Part shown: piece by piece, positions 48,901 through 56,827 of the stretch
Layout: every line of letters starts with the position of its first letter
Position numbering within the stretch: position 1 is the stretch's first letter
Source of the DNA: Owenia fusiformis
Lineage: Eukaryota > Annelida > Polychaeta > Sabellida > Oweniidae
Length of the DNA: 64,000 nt
Direction of reading: 5' to 3'
Assembly (NCBI GenBank): GCA_903813345.2
Contig: CAIIXF020000003.1
Coordinates: 28,971,248 to 29,035,247 of the forward strand
Translations under genes and position numbers: made by a program
Notes under the pieces: model-generated
The model's input: the letters and a program-made list of their open reading frames with translations, nothing else
Databases searched by the model: none
What the model was told of the DNA's origin: nothing

Positions 48901-50441
48901 ATAACAGAAAAATTTAATAAGTAATGGTTGCCATAGTAACCGGAAATCAAGGCACCCGGGGCAAATAAAAATAATTGAGAAAATGAGCTTAATTAACCAT
49001 GTTTACATACATAATAAACTCTCATAAATTATCAAACACATTAAAATGTTATGTTAAATATGTTGTTAAATGCTTTTACTATAAAATAAATTGATCGTGT
49101 GAATTATGTGATGTCTTAGGGGATGCTTACATGCTTCATTAGATGTGATACCAGACTCTGAGAATCAAAGCTTAATGATCAGAAATGACAGACAAAGATA
49201 ATGCATAGATGCAGAGATCATCAGAAAAATAAAATTCATACTGAAAAAAAGTTTGGTTAAGTTCGAAAAGTCCTTTGATCATACTATAGATTATCTAAAA
49301 CAAATATGTTGCAAAGATATCAACAAAATTACCCCCTATTTGTGGTCTAAACATACCGGGTATTTAAGATAAACTAAAGGGGGAAAATCGACTTTCCTCG
49401 GAATATTTGACAAAACAGTTGTAGTACCTAACAACACTTCTAATGAAGCATTACAATCCTCCATTATGAGATCACACAATTCACTTGACCATTATAATTG
49501 TTCAAAACAGTCAAGAACACATGGCATTTAACAATTTGATGTGTTTTCATAGCTTATTTGATAACTTATTATGCATTTAAACATGGTTAGTTGGGGCTAT
49601 TCTTGCACAATTTTTTATTTGCCCTGGGTGCCTTGATTTCAGGTTACTATGGCAACCATTTCTTAATAATATTCCTGTTATACAAAATATTTTTTCATAG
49701 ATTAATACAGCATTCTATACTACACACTCTGTGAAACATTCATCAGAATATATTGAAAAATAAAAAAATTAGAGAGATATTATGAGAACTTTATGATATA
49801 CCCTCGTATATCCAATGCCAGCAAAAGGCTGAATTATTGCATATCATATCTCTTTGTAGGCATCACAAGAAGGCAATACGACAGGTACGCTTCCACAGGA
49901 CATACCCATTGTTTGCCTCAGCTGCTGATGATGGTTCCATCATTGTCTGCCATGGTATGGTCTACAGGTGAGTAATGCACATGTGCATGAGTGCGACAAA
50001 TTAGTTACAATGAAAATAAATATATTGACGTCTGTACATTTGATTTATGCATTGAACTTTAGAACTTAATCTATATGGATTGAACAATTGAAAATTAAAA
50101 AATGCATACTAAATGAGTCAAGTGTTTATTAAGATAACTTATTCTATATGCATTGAGCGATTATGTATTGGAGACACCAACTTTTCATGAAAATGTGTGG
50201 GTTTGAATTTAAATGGTTAGAAAGTATACGAGAGAAGATTCGGAAATTCTATGAGTAAATTGTAAACTATAACTTTATCTCTTTCAGTGATATGCTACAA
50301 AACCCGCTAATAGTTCCTGTGAAGATTCTACGTGGACATTCACTCACAAATAATCTTGGAGTATTAGACTGTACTTTCCACCCAACCCAGCCTTGGATAT
50401 TTTCGAGTGGAGCTGACTCAACTATACGTCTCTACACTTGA
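12984..50441 (+). CDS. BOP1: BOP1, ribosome biogenesis WD40 protein (complete, 20 coding exons)
   Basis: Exons: 12984-13046, 14423-14542, 14860-15084, 15661-15812, 31584-31701, 32018-32119, 32599-32709, 33075-33185, 33596-33757, 34166-34246, 34568-34637, 45406-45538, 46047-46150, 46581-46663, 47064-47174, 47496-47570, 48084-48186, 48396-48480, 49860-49967, 50288-50441. They join in frame to 2271 nt (756 residues; vertebrate BOP1 is about 745). Residues 22-136 are acidic and Ser-rich. From 137 the BOP1 N-terminal domain follows ([56 protein letters not shown]), then a WD40 propeller from about 416 ([20 protein letters not shown]) to the end. BOP1 acts in the nucleolus with PES1 and WDR12 (PeBoW complex) in ITS2 processing and 60S assembly. 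Intron 4 holds a 15.2-kb element; intron 11 a nested zinc-finger gene. Start ATG follows ETS motifs. Confidence 0.96.
13911..14070 (+). pseudogene. RecQ-like helicase N-terminal fragment, frameshifted
   Basis: Within BOP1 intron 1, the frame from ATG 13911 reads into [16 protein letters not shown] and stops. After a frameshift it continues [19 protein letters not shown]. This is the start of a RecQ/DEAD-type helicase core: the F-G-F-x-L-K-P-E-Q motif 0 region, then Walker A, where the expected G-Y-G-K-S is altered to GYGYY. The lysine needed for ATP binding is missing. Such fragments are common as repeat-borne debris in invertebrate genomes. The preceding sequence holds a hairpin (CCTCTAATGC...GCATTAGAGG, 13545-13586). 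Non-functional. Confidence 0.55.
18506..19075 (+). repeat. Left long inverted arm of the intron-4 element
   Basis: Starts CCCTTAGGAAAAAACCCATG and runs to AGCTGTATATAGTAG near 19050. Almost every base is matched in reverse complement at 30505-31083, including GGCTCCTTAATGC and ACTCGAGAAGTTGGTTTCC blocks. Confidence 0.85.
21444..23031. mobile_element. 1.6-kb element with AGACTCCAGATT ends inserted in the satellite
   Basis: Left end AGACTCCAGATT and right end AATCTGGAGTCT are inverted repeats; the left end also has its own inverted partner 16 bp in, forming a hairpin. Inside are three diverged tandem units of about 475 bp, each containing AGGTCAAAATCTAGGTCAAA (about 21620, 22075, 22552). The equivalent satellite position in the later units (for example 25241-25300) lacks the insertion. 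No coding capacity. Confidence 0.7.
23050..29260 (+). repeat. Higher-order repeat of about 1.78 kb within the satellite
   Basis: A non-satellite segment of about 400 bp (from CTGATCAAATTCACACTGCA to about GCACCCCTAAACATTAATCT) recurs near 23075, 25270, 27045 and 28830. Reference positions of GCCGCCACAC are 23187, 25381, 27158 and 28942, giving spacings of 2194, 1777 and 1784. On the minus strand a 73-codon frame beginning [18 protein letters not shown] is open in the copies at 25378-25599 and 27155-27376, mostly open at 28903, and broken at 23187. Confidence 0.85.
29716..30560 (-). repeat. Same satellite, inverted orientation
   Basis: From about 29716 the array reads as the reverse complement (AACTACGGGTTCAACTATAG), including the long variant with TTTTCAACTAAACTGACAAA. 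It mirrors 19050-20500, so the inverted arms extend from the unique arm into the satellite. The switch occurs in a short non-repeat segment, 29685-29715. Confidence 0.85.
30505..31083 (-). repeat. Right long inverted arm of the intron-4 element
   Basis: Reverse complement of 18506-19075 with very few differences (for example GTGTGGCGTGGC on the left against the complement of GCCACGACACAC on the right). It continues outward without interruption to the terminal CCACTGA at 31214, unlike the left side. Confidence 0.85.
31292..31529. mobile_element. MITE of the CAGTRAAACCTG family, copy 2
   Basis: Starts CAATAAAACCTG and ends CAGGTTCTACTG, with TA on both sides (31290-31291, 31530-31531). It lies between the giant element and BOP1 exon 5. 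A TA-rich microsatellite (31556-31575) follows, ending 8 bp before the exon 5 acceptor AG. Confidence 0.6.
34307..34427 (-). repeat. Dispersed short repeat, copy 3 (inverted)
   Basis: Reverse complement of the 7838/8441 family: GAAGTGTTGACATATTGTTG, then TTTGCAGGTGGTGACATTTT and GTTAATGCC. Located in BOP1 intron 10. Confidence 0.55.
35915..36205. repeat. Inverted repeat, arms about 85 bp
   Basis: TCTTTCCGAACCTTGTTGGAACAAAA...GACCTCTCAATATTATAG...CAAAGGAA at 35918-36000 pairs with 36108-36195. Separately recognisable matching blocks are TTGGAACAAAA, AACATGTTT, CTCTCAATATT and CAAAGGAAATTTT. Probably a MITE; outer ends not resolved. It lies in BOP1 intron 11. Confidence 0.55.
36279..37277. mobile_element. 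999-bp Tc1/mariner-like element, CAGGGTGGTCC ends
   Basis: CAGGGTGGTCCAAAAAAAAG and its complement form the ends, followed by TGAACCCCTGCAAC on both arms. Arm similarity extends about 190 bp. TA flanks both ends (36277-36278, 37278-37279). No transposase was recognised inside. A lone copy of the same type of end (GGACCACCCTGTATA) is at 32789-32803. Confidence 0.75.
37353..37817. mobile_element. 465-bp TA-flanked MITE, CTGTACTCCGGGTA ends
   Basis: Left end CTGTACTCCGGGTA and right end TACCAGGAGTACAG are inverted repeats with one mismatch, with TA outside both (37351-37352, 37818-37819). The interior carries several GCGAA/TTCGC blocks. Confidence 0.6.
38290..38691. mobile_element. CAGTRAAACCTG family, copy 3 (left end not resolved)
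   Basis: Right end ACAGGTTTTACTG followed by TA (38692-38693). Internal GGAGGTGTTC, GTTCACATTTTGAGG and GTTCACACTGAGTGG match the family at 7373 and the flanking sequence near 7770-7790. The left terminus is missing or diverged. Confidence 0.45.
38720..39067. mobile_element. TTAA-flanked MITE, copy 1
   Basis: Ends AGGTGCA and TGCCCCT, with TTAA immediately outside each (38716-38719, 39068-39071). It shares a core with 55602-55817 (GTCAAAATATATTYAA, CTGGATGAACATTATTTCAG, CTGATATTCCTCTTGAAA). TTAA targets are used by piggyBac and Kolobok-type elements; which one is not determined. Confidence 0.7.
39360..39399 (+). other. Candidate non-coding first exon end of the nested zinc-finger gene
   Basis: TTGACAACCTACACAG is followed by a strong donor GTAAGT at 39400. 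The next coding exon has an acceptor at 40610-40611 and 19 nt of 5' UTR before its ATG, so an upstream non-coding exon is required. The start of this exon and the promoter cannot be placed. Confidence 0.35.
39882..40001. repeat. Long hairpin, arms about 56 bp, 7-nt loop
   Basis: AATAATAGTAATAACGTCAT...GAAATATTGGACCTTGGGCC (39882-39937) is followed by TGCGGCC and the complementary arm to 40001 (ATGACGTTATTTTACTATTA). A few mismatches only. Its transcript would be a near-perfect stem in the presumed first intron of the zinc-finger gene. Confidence 0.75.
40631..44157 (+). CDS. C2H2/C2HC zinc-finger protein with CtBP-type motif, nested in BOP1 intron 11
   Basis: Coding exons 40631-41076, 41363-42864, 43308-43502, 43663-43853 and 44065-44157 join in frame to 808 residues. 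The N-terminus has PLDLS (51-55) in PLDLSMKKP, the classic CtBP co-repressor docking motif, and SUMO-type sites IKKE (96-99) and IKDE (122-125). A first C2H2 finger lies at 173-193. A long basic linker (about 223-313, with KGRKRK) should be nuclear-targeting. A second finger follows at about 379. Residues 431-588 hold six consecutive C2HC-type fingers, then about six ordinary C2H2 fingers to the end, with TTERPHS- and GERKYK-type linkers between some. It is probably a DNA-binding transcriptional repressor; I do not recognise a specific orthologue. It has its own introns, so it is not a retrocopy. Confidence 0.85.
44512..44517 (+). terminator. Polyadenylation signal of the nested zinc-finger gene
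   Basis: AATAAA 355 bp after the stop codon, followed by T/GT-rich sequence (TTTGTCATTCCTCATGTTTT). It would end the nested transcript before BOP1 exon 12 at 45406. Confidence 0.5.
46508..46588 (+). repeat. Duplicated splice acceptor of BOP1 exon 14 (41-bp tandem repeat)
   Basis: AATAATACTAAAACTGGTAT, then WTTATTTCAGGCAAGAAG, occurs twice, 41 bp apart. The AGs end at 46539 and 46580. Only the second gives the conserved BOP1 frame. Use of the first adds 41 nt and leads to an in-frame TGA within about 40 codons. Confidence 0.85.
48776..49806. mobile_element. 1.03-kb mariner-like foldback element in BOP1 intron 18
   Basis: CGAGGGTATATCATAAAGTT and its complement are the ends, with TA on both sides (48774-48775, 49807-49808). 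The arms match for about 400 bp each, including GGTTGCCATAGTAACC / GGTTACTATGGCAACC blocks and AACCATGTTTA. CGAGGGT ends are typical of mariner relatives. The right end is about 50 bp before the exon 19 acceptor. No transposase seen. Confidence 0.75.
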
Positions 50442-50876
50442 TCTATATTTGACAAAATTGTGGAGTATTAGACTGTACCTTTCACCCTACCCAGCCTTGG
50501 ATATTCTCGAGTGGGGCTGACTCAACTATACGTCTCTACACTTGATCTATATTTGTCAAAATTGTGGAGTATTAGACTGTACCTTTCACCCTACCCATCC
50601 TTAGATATTCACAAGTGGAGCTGACTCAACTATACGTCTCTACACTTGATCTATATTTGTCAAAATTGTGGAGTATTAGACTGTACCTTTCACCCTACCC
50701 AGCCTTGGATATTCACAAGTGGAGCTGACTCAACTATACGTCTTTACACTTGATCTATATTTGTCAAAATTGTGGAGTATTAGACTGTACCTTTCACCCT
50801 ACCCAGCCTTGGATATTCACAAGTGGAGCTGACTCAACTATACGTCTCTACTCTTGATCTATATTTGACAAAATTC
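50357..50876 (+). repeat. Five tandem copies (104-bp period) of the end of BOP1's last coding exon
   Basis: Copies begin at 50357, 50461, 50565, 50669 and 50773 (TGGAGTATTAGACTGTA). The first is the real coding end through TGA 50439-50441. The other four lie downstream of the stop. Copies 2, 4 and 5 keep the [15 protein letters not shown] frame and the terminal stop with mostly synonymous changes. Copy 3 has a TAG. No acceptor-like pyrimidine tract precedes them, so they are probably 3' UTR. Confidence 0.85.
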
Positions 50877-51316
50877 TGTACCTTCCAAACTATTTATCCT
50901 TAAACCTATCAATTAGAATGGAATAATGGACACATTTATTGATATGTTAGCCTAAACCTAGAGCTTGTGTTAAAATGGGCATATAAATTTTGGTGCATAA
51001 TGTATATCCTTTATTAATTTCGATAAACTAATTTCATCCCCAGATTAATCAAATACTGTGAAAAACGCTTTGTAAATTACAAAAAAATGGTGTATTGAAA
51101 GTAACAAAGAAGTAGTGAAACTGATAATAAATAGAAAATGGAAATGTGTAAGTTTTTGTATTTGAAAGTATGAAGAAGCAGTGGTATCCCTATATTGGAT
51201 GAAAACAACCATGAATGGCATGATACATAGTTAAATGCAATCATAACCTTGAACATGTCTACTTTCTGACCATAAATTACATGACATTTTCTATTAAAAC
51301 ATGTTTTCCTTCTAGT

Positions 51317-52197
51317 TAGAGGCTGACGGTTATTTCGATTATACCGTTTCGGTACGGAATTGAGCATTTACCGGTATTGAAATTATTAACCGGTTAACCG
51401 ACGATAATCCCGGGGAAATAAAAGACACATCGTTTTTTTTTCAATTATTTCGTTTAATTTCCACTTTCACGATGCGAACATTTACATAGACATTAAGATG
51501 TCCATGTTTGGCAGTTCAGATGTGATTTCCATGTTTGGCAGTTCGGGTGTAGTAACTTCATGCTCAGGCTCAGATTTGGTTGTAGTTATGTTTGGCAGTT
51601 CCGGTGAAGTTGTAGTGTCAACGTCAGATCCAGAAACTGAATTATGTTTGTAATAGTCATTTACGAACAACAAGCCATTGACAACCTCAGGTTGAAGTCG
51701 TGCCCGTTTGGAAGTGATGGTGTTGCCAGCTGCACTGAACTGGCGTTCACTTGACACGGATGACGCAGGAATAGCATGATATGTTTCAGCCAAACTCGCC
51801 ACATCAGGCTATTTTCCTCCGTTTACTTTCCAGAACTCAAGACAGTCAATAAAATCTATTTTACCTACCCCACCCCCATGTATACTGCACGTCGCTTGCT
51901 ATTGATACAGTTGAGAAATGGTTTGAAATGTATAATACATTTAATTTAAAACTAAAAATACATCTTGATTCGTAAGATAGTTACATACTATTTCGTGAAG
52001 TTCATCTGTATGGGTTCAAATCGGTCTTGCACCATGTATGCATATAGACTTGAGAAGCTACGAAGAGAGTTAGGAACAAAGTAGGGGTGGCAGCGCATTG
52101 GCATTTCATCTTACATATTTTACCGGTATTTCGGTAACGGTACGGTTATTAGCGTGACGGTTACCGGTACTGGTTTTCAGTACCGTTACGACCTCTA
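51317..52197 (-). mobile_element. hAT element, 881 bp, with perfect 8-bp target duplication
   Basis: CTTCTAGT flanks both sides (51309-51316 and 52198-52205). Ends TAGAGG and CCTCTA are inverted, with repeated ACGGT/ACCGT segments subterminally. It keeps the hAT C-terminal dimerisation region of its transposase (minus strand) but has lost the rest, so it is an internally deleted copy. Confidence 0.85.
51482..51841 (-). pseudogene. hAT transposase C-terminal fragment
   Basis: The translation reads DCLEFWKVNGGK, a stop (TAG), then PDVASLAETYHAIPASSVSS, ERQFSAAGNTITSKRARLQP, EVVNGLLFVN. This matches the hAT dimerisation-domain order: L-x-W-W-K, then the A-x-x-Y-L-A-I-P-A-T-S-x-x-S-E-R-x-F-S block, then R-x-x-L-x-P-x-x-V. 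A Thr/Pro/Glu-rich tail follows (51482-51650). The in-frame stop and missing DDE core make it inactive. Confidence 0.8.
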
Positions 52198-52694
52198 CTT
52201 CTAGTTAAGTCCTCAGAATGATAAAAGTTTCAAACTGACTCTCCGGTGGACCATGGATTAGCACCCAATTGACACTTTTTTGAAATGTTCGACTTATTTT
52301 CTAAAAAGAGGATATCATTGACAGTTGTTCATTTTTACTACACAGGTTGTAAAACAAGAAATCTAAAACCTCAAGGTGGAATAGTGCCAAAGGTCTTATA
52401 TATTCTGAAGTTATCAAACTAAGGCAACCAAAAATTACAATGGAAAATTTCTTGAGATATGTGGTTTTCATCTTTATTACATTTAAACACCTTTCCCCTT
52501 TATCTGAAGTTATTGACATAGTTAAGAAGAATCATTTGAGAGTTCAAAATGAGAAATCGTAAATCCAACAAGTTGAAAAGTTAATGAACATTCTACATAT
52601 CCAATGTTTTTCAAAACTACATTTTTAATTTTGTGAGCGGTTTTAAGGGAACCGCCACAATTTCAAACCGTCTTCGCAGTCACTCCCTGATACA
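52198..52694. other. Intergenic, no gene seen
   Basis: AT-rich sequence; the minus-strand open frame at 52301-52519 has no recognisable features. Confidence 0.35.
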
Positions 52695-53020
52695 CACTCT
52701 TAAAAATTATTACTTGGATTTCCTTATATTGAGAAATTGTACTACTCATTTTAAGTCAAAAATTACTTAAATAATCTTGAACTACTGAATAATTTTTAAG
52801 TAATTTTTAAGTAATTCATTTATGGTGAATTTACTAATGCAAGGAGAGAAATTGAAATACTTACTGTAGTAATTGTAATACTCATTTACATAATTAAGCA
52901 ATTAAAAAACTCAAAATGACAATATAAGTTAAACCTAAGTAAAATGAAGTAAAACTAAGTATTTAACTTTAAGTAATTTTTATACTTGGAAAATACTCAA
53001 GTAATTCATTTTTAAGAGTG
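52695..53020. mobile_element. MITE with CACTCTTAAAAAT ends
   Basis: CACTCTTAAAAAT at the left pairs with ATTTTTAAGAGTG (as ATTTTTAAGAGTG, 53008-53020) at the right. The AT-rich interior has many copies of AAGTAATTTTTA/TAAAAATTACTT-like strings. No clear target duplication. Confidence 0.6.
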
Positions 53021-53280
53021 CAGGGCTCTAGTCAGCAACAACTAACCACAGAATTCATATATGAAGTTGAATTAAGGGCAGGTTTGTCTCCATAATTTTC
53101 TGCCTTAATTTATAGGTATTCTGCTTTCAACTTATAATTTGATATATTATTTAACTAATTAGTTATTATGCAGTTTGATTACAAAGCACCAATCTGACAA
53201 ATTAAGAATAGGTGTATAATATGTGCCAGTAGCGAAAACAACAAAGCATCCTTATTCTTTGAGGCTTTACGTATACAGGG

Positions 53281-53489
53281 CAGGCCCGTAGCCAGGATTT
53301 GCCAAGGGGGGGTTCGATTTTCAAAAATTTCCAGGGGGGGGTTCACATTTGACAATTTTGGCCCAAATTAGGCTAAAATCACTTGAGAAGTGCTCAAAAT
53401 GGTCAAAAACTGCATGATTTTAAAAGAATTCTTGGCCAGGGGGGGGGGGTTCGCCCGAACCCTGCGAACCCCCCCTGGCTACGGGCCTG
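53281..53489. mobile_element. MITE of the CAGGCCCGTAGCCAG family, copy 1
   Basis: CAGGCCCGTAGCCAGG and CCTGGCTACGGGCCTG form exact inverted ends. CAGGG flanks both sides (53276-53280, 53490-53494). The interior has G-runs and GTTCAMATTTGACAATTTTG shared with copy 2. Confidence 0.75.
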
Positions 53490-54073
53490 CAGGGCTCATC
53501 TCATGTCAGATGTACAAGTTTCCACTTTTTGGTCGGACGAAATTTAAAGTTGGTATTTTCGAGGAATAGTCATACAATCAAAATAATTTCAGAAAAATGT
53601 TGAGGTTTCTTCTGTTATAAGGTCTATTGTTATTTAAAGCCAGTGACCATTTTTGAAAATAATACAAACACCCTTCAAAACGAAAAAGCATATCACATGT
53701 TCTGTTAAAATGGTGCTGAATACATGACTTGCTCTAGACGTTAAGCGATGCCATCCCTTGTTATTGACTTGAGTCACAATTATTTTTTTAATATATTGTC
53801 AGAATAATAGGCCTACAAACGCCTATACAAAACTAACATCTTCATGTCATATATCTATTTATATTTTGAACGTTTTATCGCCGCCGCCATGACGGATTGG
53901 TCAATATTAAAAAGGCAGACTAATCACTTATCTAATAGTTTATTTGTTTGCTTTGTTCAGTTAATAATAATGCGTATGTACGGTCCGATCTCTGAGATCA
54001 TATTATTTTCAATTATGTTAATAAAATTGTGAATGACCGATGACATTTTGTCTCATCGTGAAGTAAGTAAGGG

Positions 54074-54255
54074 CAGGCCCATAGCCAGCTTTTGCCAAGG
54101 GGGTCACTTTTCAAGACATATATACCAGGGGAGTTCCCATTTGATAACTTTTGCCCGGAACCACTTGAAAATGTTCAAAATGGTGAAAACTGCATGAATT
54201 TGGGAGATTTTTATTGCCGGAGGGTGGGGGGTCAAACAACCTGGCTATGGGCCTG
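54074..54255. mobile_element. MITE of the CAGGCCCGTAGCCAG family, copy 2
   Basis: CAGGCCCATAGCCAG and CTGGCTATGGGCCTG form the ends, about 580 bp after copy 1. The interior shares TTTGCCAAGGGGG and CACTTGARAA...CAAAATGGT with copy 1. AGGG occurs on both flanks. Confidence 0.7.
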
Positions 54256-55597
54256 AGGGGTATGCCGCGATATCATTTGTCAAAAGGTTTATTTATTTAT
54301 TTTTACAATTCATACCTGCGCTATAAATGCTTATATTCAGGGCGATGGCCAACATAGAGGAATTCCAGAAACTGAAGGCGCATGTAAGAGAAATCCAGAC
54401 GAAAGAAAATTCCAAAATTTGCAGACAGAGCGTAAAAAAATTGGTGGTTCCAAAATGTGGCCACAACTACTGGCTATGACTTATCAGACTTATGTCCATA
54501 ATGCCTTTATCTTGAAGATGTACCACTGGTTTGTCCAACTTGTAAAAATGTCATCAAGAGCTTTGTCACTATACGTTTCTAATAAAAATAAAGAGAACAA
54601 CAGAATATGTACACATTACTTAAGTAAATGGTATGGAATAATAGGTATAATATTCCAAAACTCCACACTTTCTGAGACTGTTACGAACACTGAGGTGTGA
54701 TAGGCCTAGGAGTATAGATGTCTATTTTGGCTATTGTCCTCCTTTGCATCGAGATGGTGTCTAAATTAGTGCACAGCATTTTGCATTACTAGAAGGACGT
54801 ATCGGAGCCTTAGTTCAAATCTAAGGATACACATCGCCGAGTCAGCGATCGCGGGAACAAAAGTTGATAAACAGCAGCCTTAGATATTACATGATGGGTT
54901 TTGGCGTTTATAAATACAATGTCTTTACACAGAATTTCAATTCTGATTTATCCGAGAGCCACTCTTTTAATTTATGCTTGTTTAAAGGATATAAGCCTAC
55001 AATGAGTTGTTGTAACAAAGAAGTGTATATTTTTCTATTGTTTTTTAAAGAATTGACACCATATGTAAGCTTCATGTAAGAGTATTACAAACCTGAATGC
55101 CAAGTGCTAGCGATTCTTTCGCCCATCCGTCACCCATAAAGTCACGTGACAGACTATACATAGGGTGTGGCAAGCTATCCAAAATCAGTGTTGCACAAAA
55201 GCCGTTTGACTATCACACACCGTGCACGAAAGCTGATCGTATTACACCCTATACACGCATTCAATAGTAAACACAAAAGAAATCAAATTTTTAACTCGAA
55301 ATGGCCTGTTACATGCAGTGCACTGAAGTTGAACTAAAAAATTACACCCACTCAGTTCTCATACACTAACCTCATAGTCAATAGAAAAGAAATTCAATTT
55401 CCTAAAATTGGATCATGGGCCATTTACCTTTCATTAGAGTTTGTGTCCGTTTAAGTTAGATAAACCGTTCATACTATATTCCTCCTTAAACCCAATACTC
55501 ATACTTTATCCATAACAGGGGGCCCCCCATAACATAAAAGCGTAATAACAAATAGCAAAAGAGGCCTATAACTGGACAATGTGATATGGCTTTAGTC
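54256..55597. other. Intergenic, no gene supported
   Basis: A possible short exon (acceptor TATATTCAG, ATG 54345, donor GTAAGA after MANIEEFQKLKAH) is noted but unsupported. GTCACGTGAC lies at 55141. Otherwise no structure recognised. Confidence 0.3.
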
Positions 55598-55601
55598 TTA
55601 A

Positions 55602-55817
55602 AGGTGCAACAATTAGTGCAACTATCATCGACCAGTGTCAAAATATATTCAAGTTTCGATATTTCATCAAGACCAACATATAATTTTATTATCTCCAAAG
55701 AAACTCCCTGGATGAACATTATTTCAGCTGATATTCCTCTTGAAATGTGGAGAATCTTAAAAATCTATAAGTGGGACTCATTCGGCGAATTTTCTCTCAA
55801 CAGTCCTTGTTGCCCCT
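55602..55817. mobile_element. TTAA-flanked MITE, copy 2
   Basis: AGGTGCAAC...GTTGCCCCT between TTAA at 55598-55601 and 55818-55821. Same core as 38720-39067, with an internal deletion relative to it. Confidence 0.75.
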
Positions 55818-56689
55818 TTAATAAATCTCGGTGTTAATCTGAGTTTTGAATCTTCTCTACAAGTTGCTACAACAGTCTCATCTATAACGGTGGCTTAAGC
55901 TTCTGACTGGGTTCGGATTCCTGCACGGGATCTGGGTATGATTGAAGTTTAGCTCGGCACTCGCTTTTGGCCGGTGTCCCGTATCTGGCTTGATGGGCTA
56001 TTACTCTCCCCGGTCCTTGGATCGGTACATATATTTCACTGACAAACGTCAAACATAACATACAGTACTGCCTTTAGCCTATTTCGTTTTTCTGGCCATG
56101 GGCCTGATCCGGCCAATAAAGATCATCACAATTGTACTTATTCGTTCTAAGAATGCTTTGCACAATTCCAGGCTTGCTGTCAGTTCAAATTCAAATGTCA
56201 AATGTTATATTCGGTGATCATGATCACTTTATGCAAATTAGGCCAAAATAGACCAAATGAAATCTCAAACTATTGAAGATTTGTAACTGTTTTGATCAAA
56301 TAAGCATTCGGCTATTTATAACGTTATATTTATAATATTTTCTCATAAAAAGGTTGTCTTGCTTTTTGAGAATTTTCGGGAAATATGCAAATAAGGTGAA
56401 TAATATAAATTTTTAAATCCTTTATTTATCCAATAATTCTGATGAAATTGATTTAAATTATGTTTCAAGAGCCTTTTTGTACATACCCTTGTCCTAGTTG
56501 TTCAGTTTTGGGCCAAAAAGACCGAATAATTCACAAAATATGCAAATTAAGGTATCTTGGCAAGTTTCCAAACGAGATATTTATGATAATTCTTTTCACG
56601 TGATGTCTGGTGTGCTGTAATGTGATTGGTTCATTTTGCGTAAAGCTATGGAATATTTATTACATGACGTCAGAAATTTTGTAGTCACG

Positions 56690-56827
56690 TGACACGAAGC
56701 CGCCATATTGGTGTTGTTCTGTGCGCCACCGGTCGACAGAACAAGGAATCTCTCCTCCGTTGTGGTCTGTCCTCCATGAAAGTGACTGATTCATGCCGTC
56801 CATATCAACAGTGGATATTGTAGTATA
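56690..56827 (+). promoter_or_regulatory. Candidate promoter and non-coding first exon of the 61113 gene
   Basis: GTCACGTGAC (56682-56691) and GCCGCCATATTGG (56700-56712, a YY1-like ATGGCGGC-type site in reverse) are followed by GC-richer sequence ending in a donor, TATAG|GTGAGT, at 56828. This is the usual arrangement for a housekeeping 5' UTR exon. The next coding exon on this strand has its acceptor at 61081-61082. The link between them is inferred. Confidence 0.35.

Noticed and set aside
54345-54391. Short exon MANIEEFQKLKAH between an acceptor and a GTAAGA donor
   Set aside because: No neighbouring exon, no recognisable protein, and such short matches to splice signals arise by chance.
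55900-56060. GC-richer segment that looked like a possible tRNA-derived repeat
   Set aside because: No A/B-box pair in proper spacing and no cloverleaf could be drawn.
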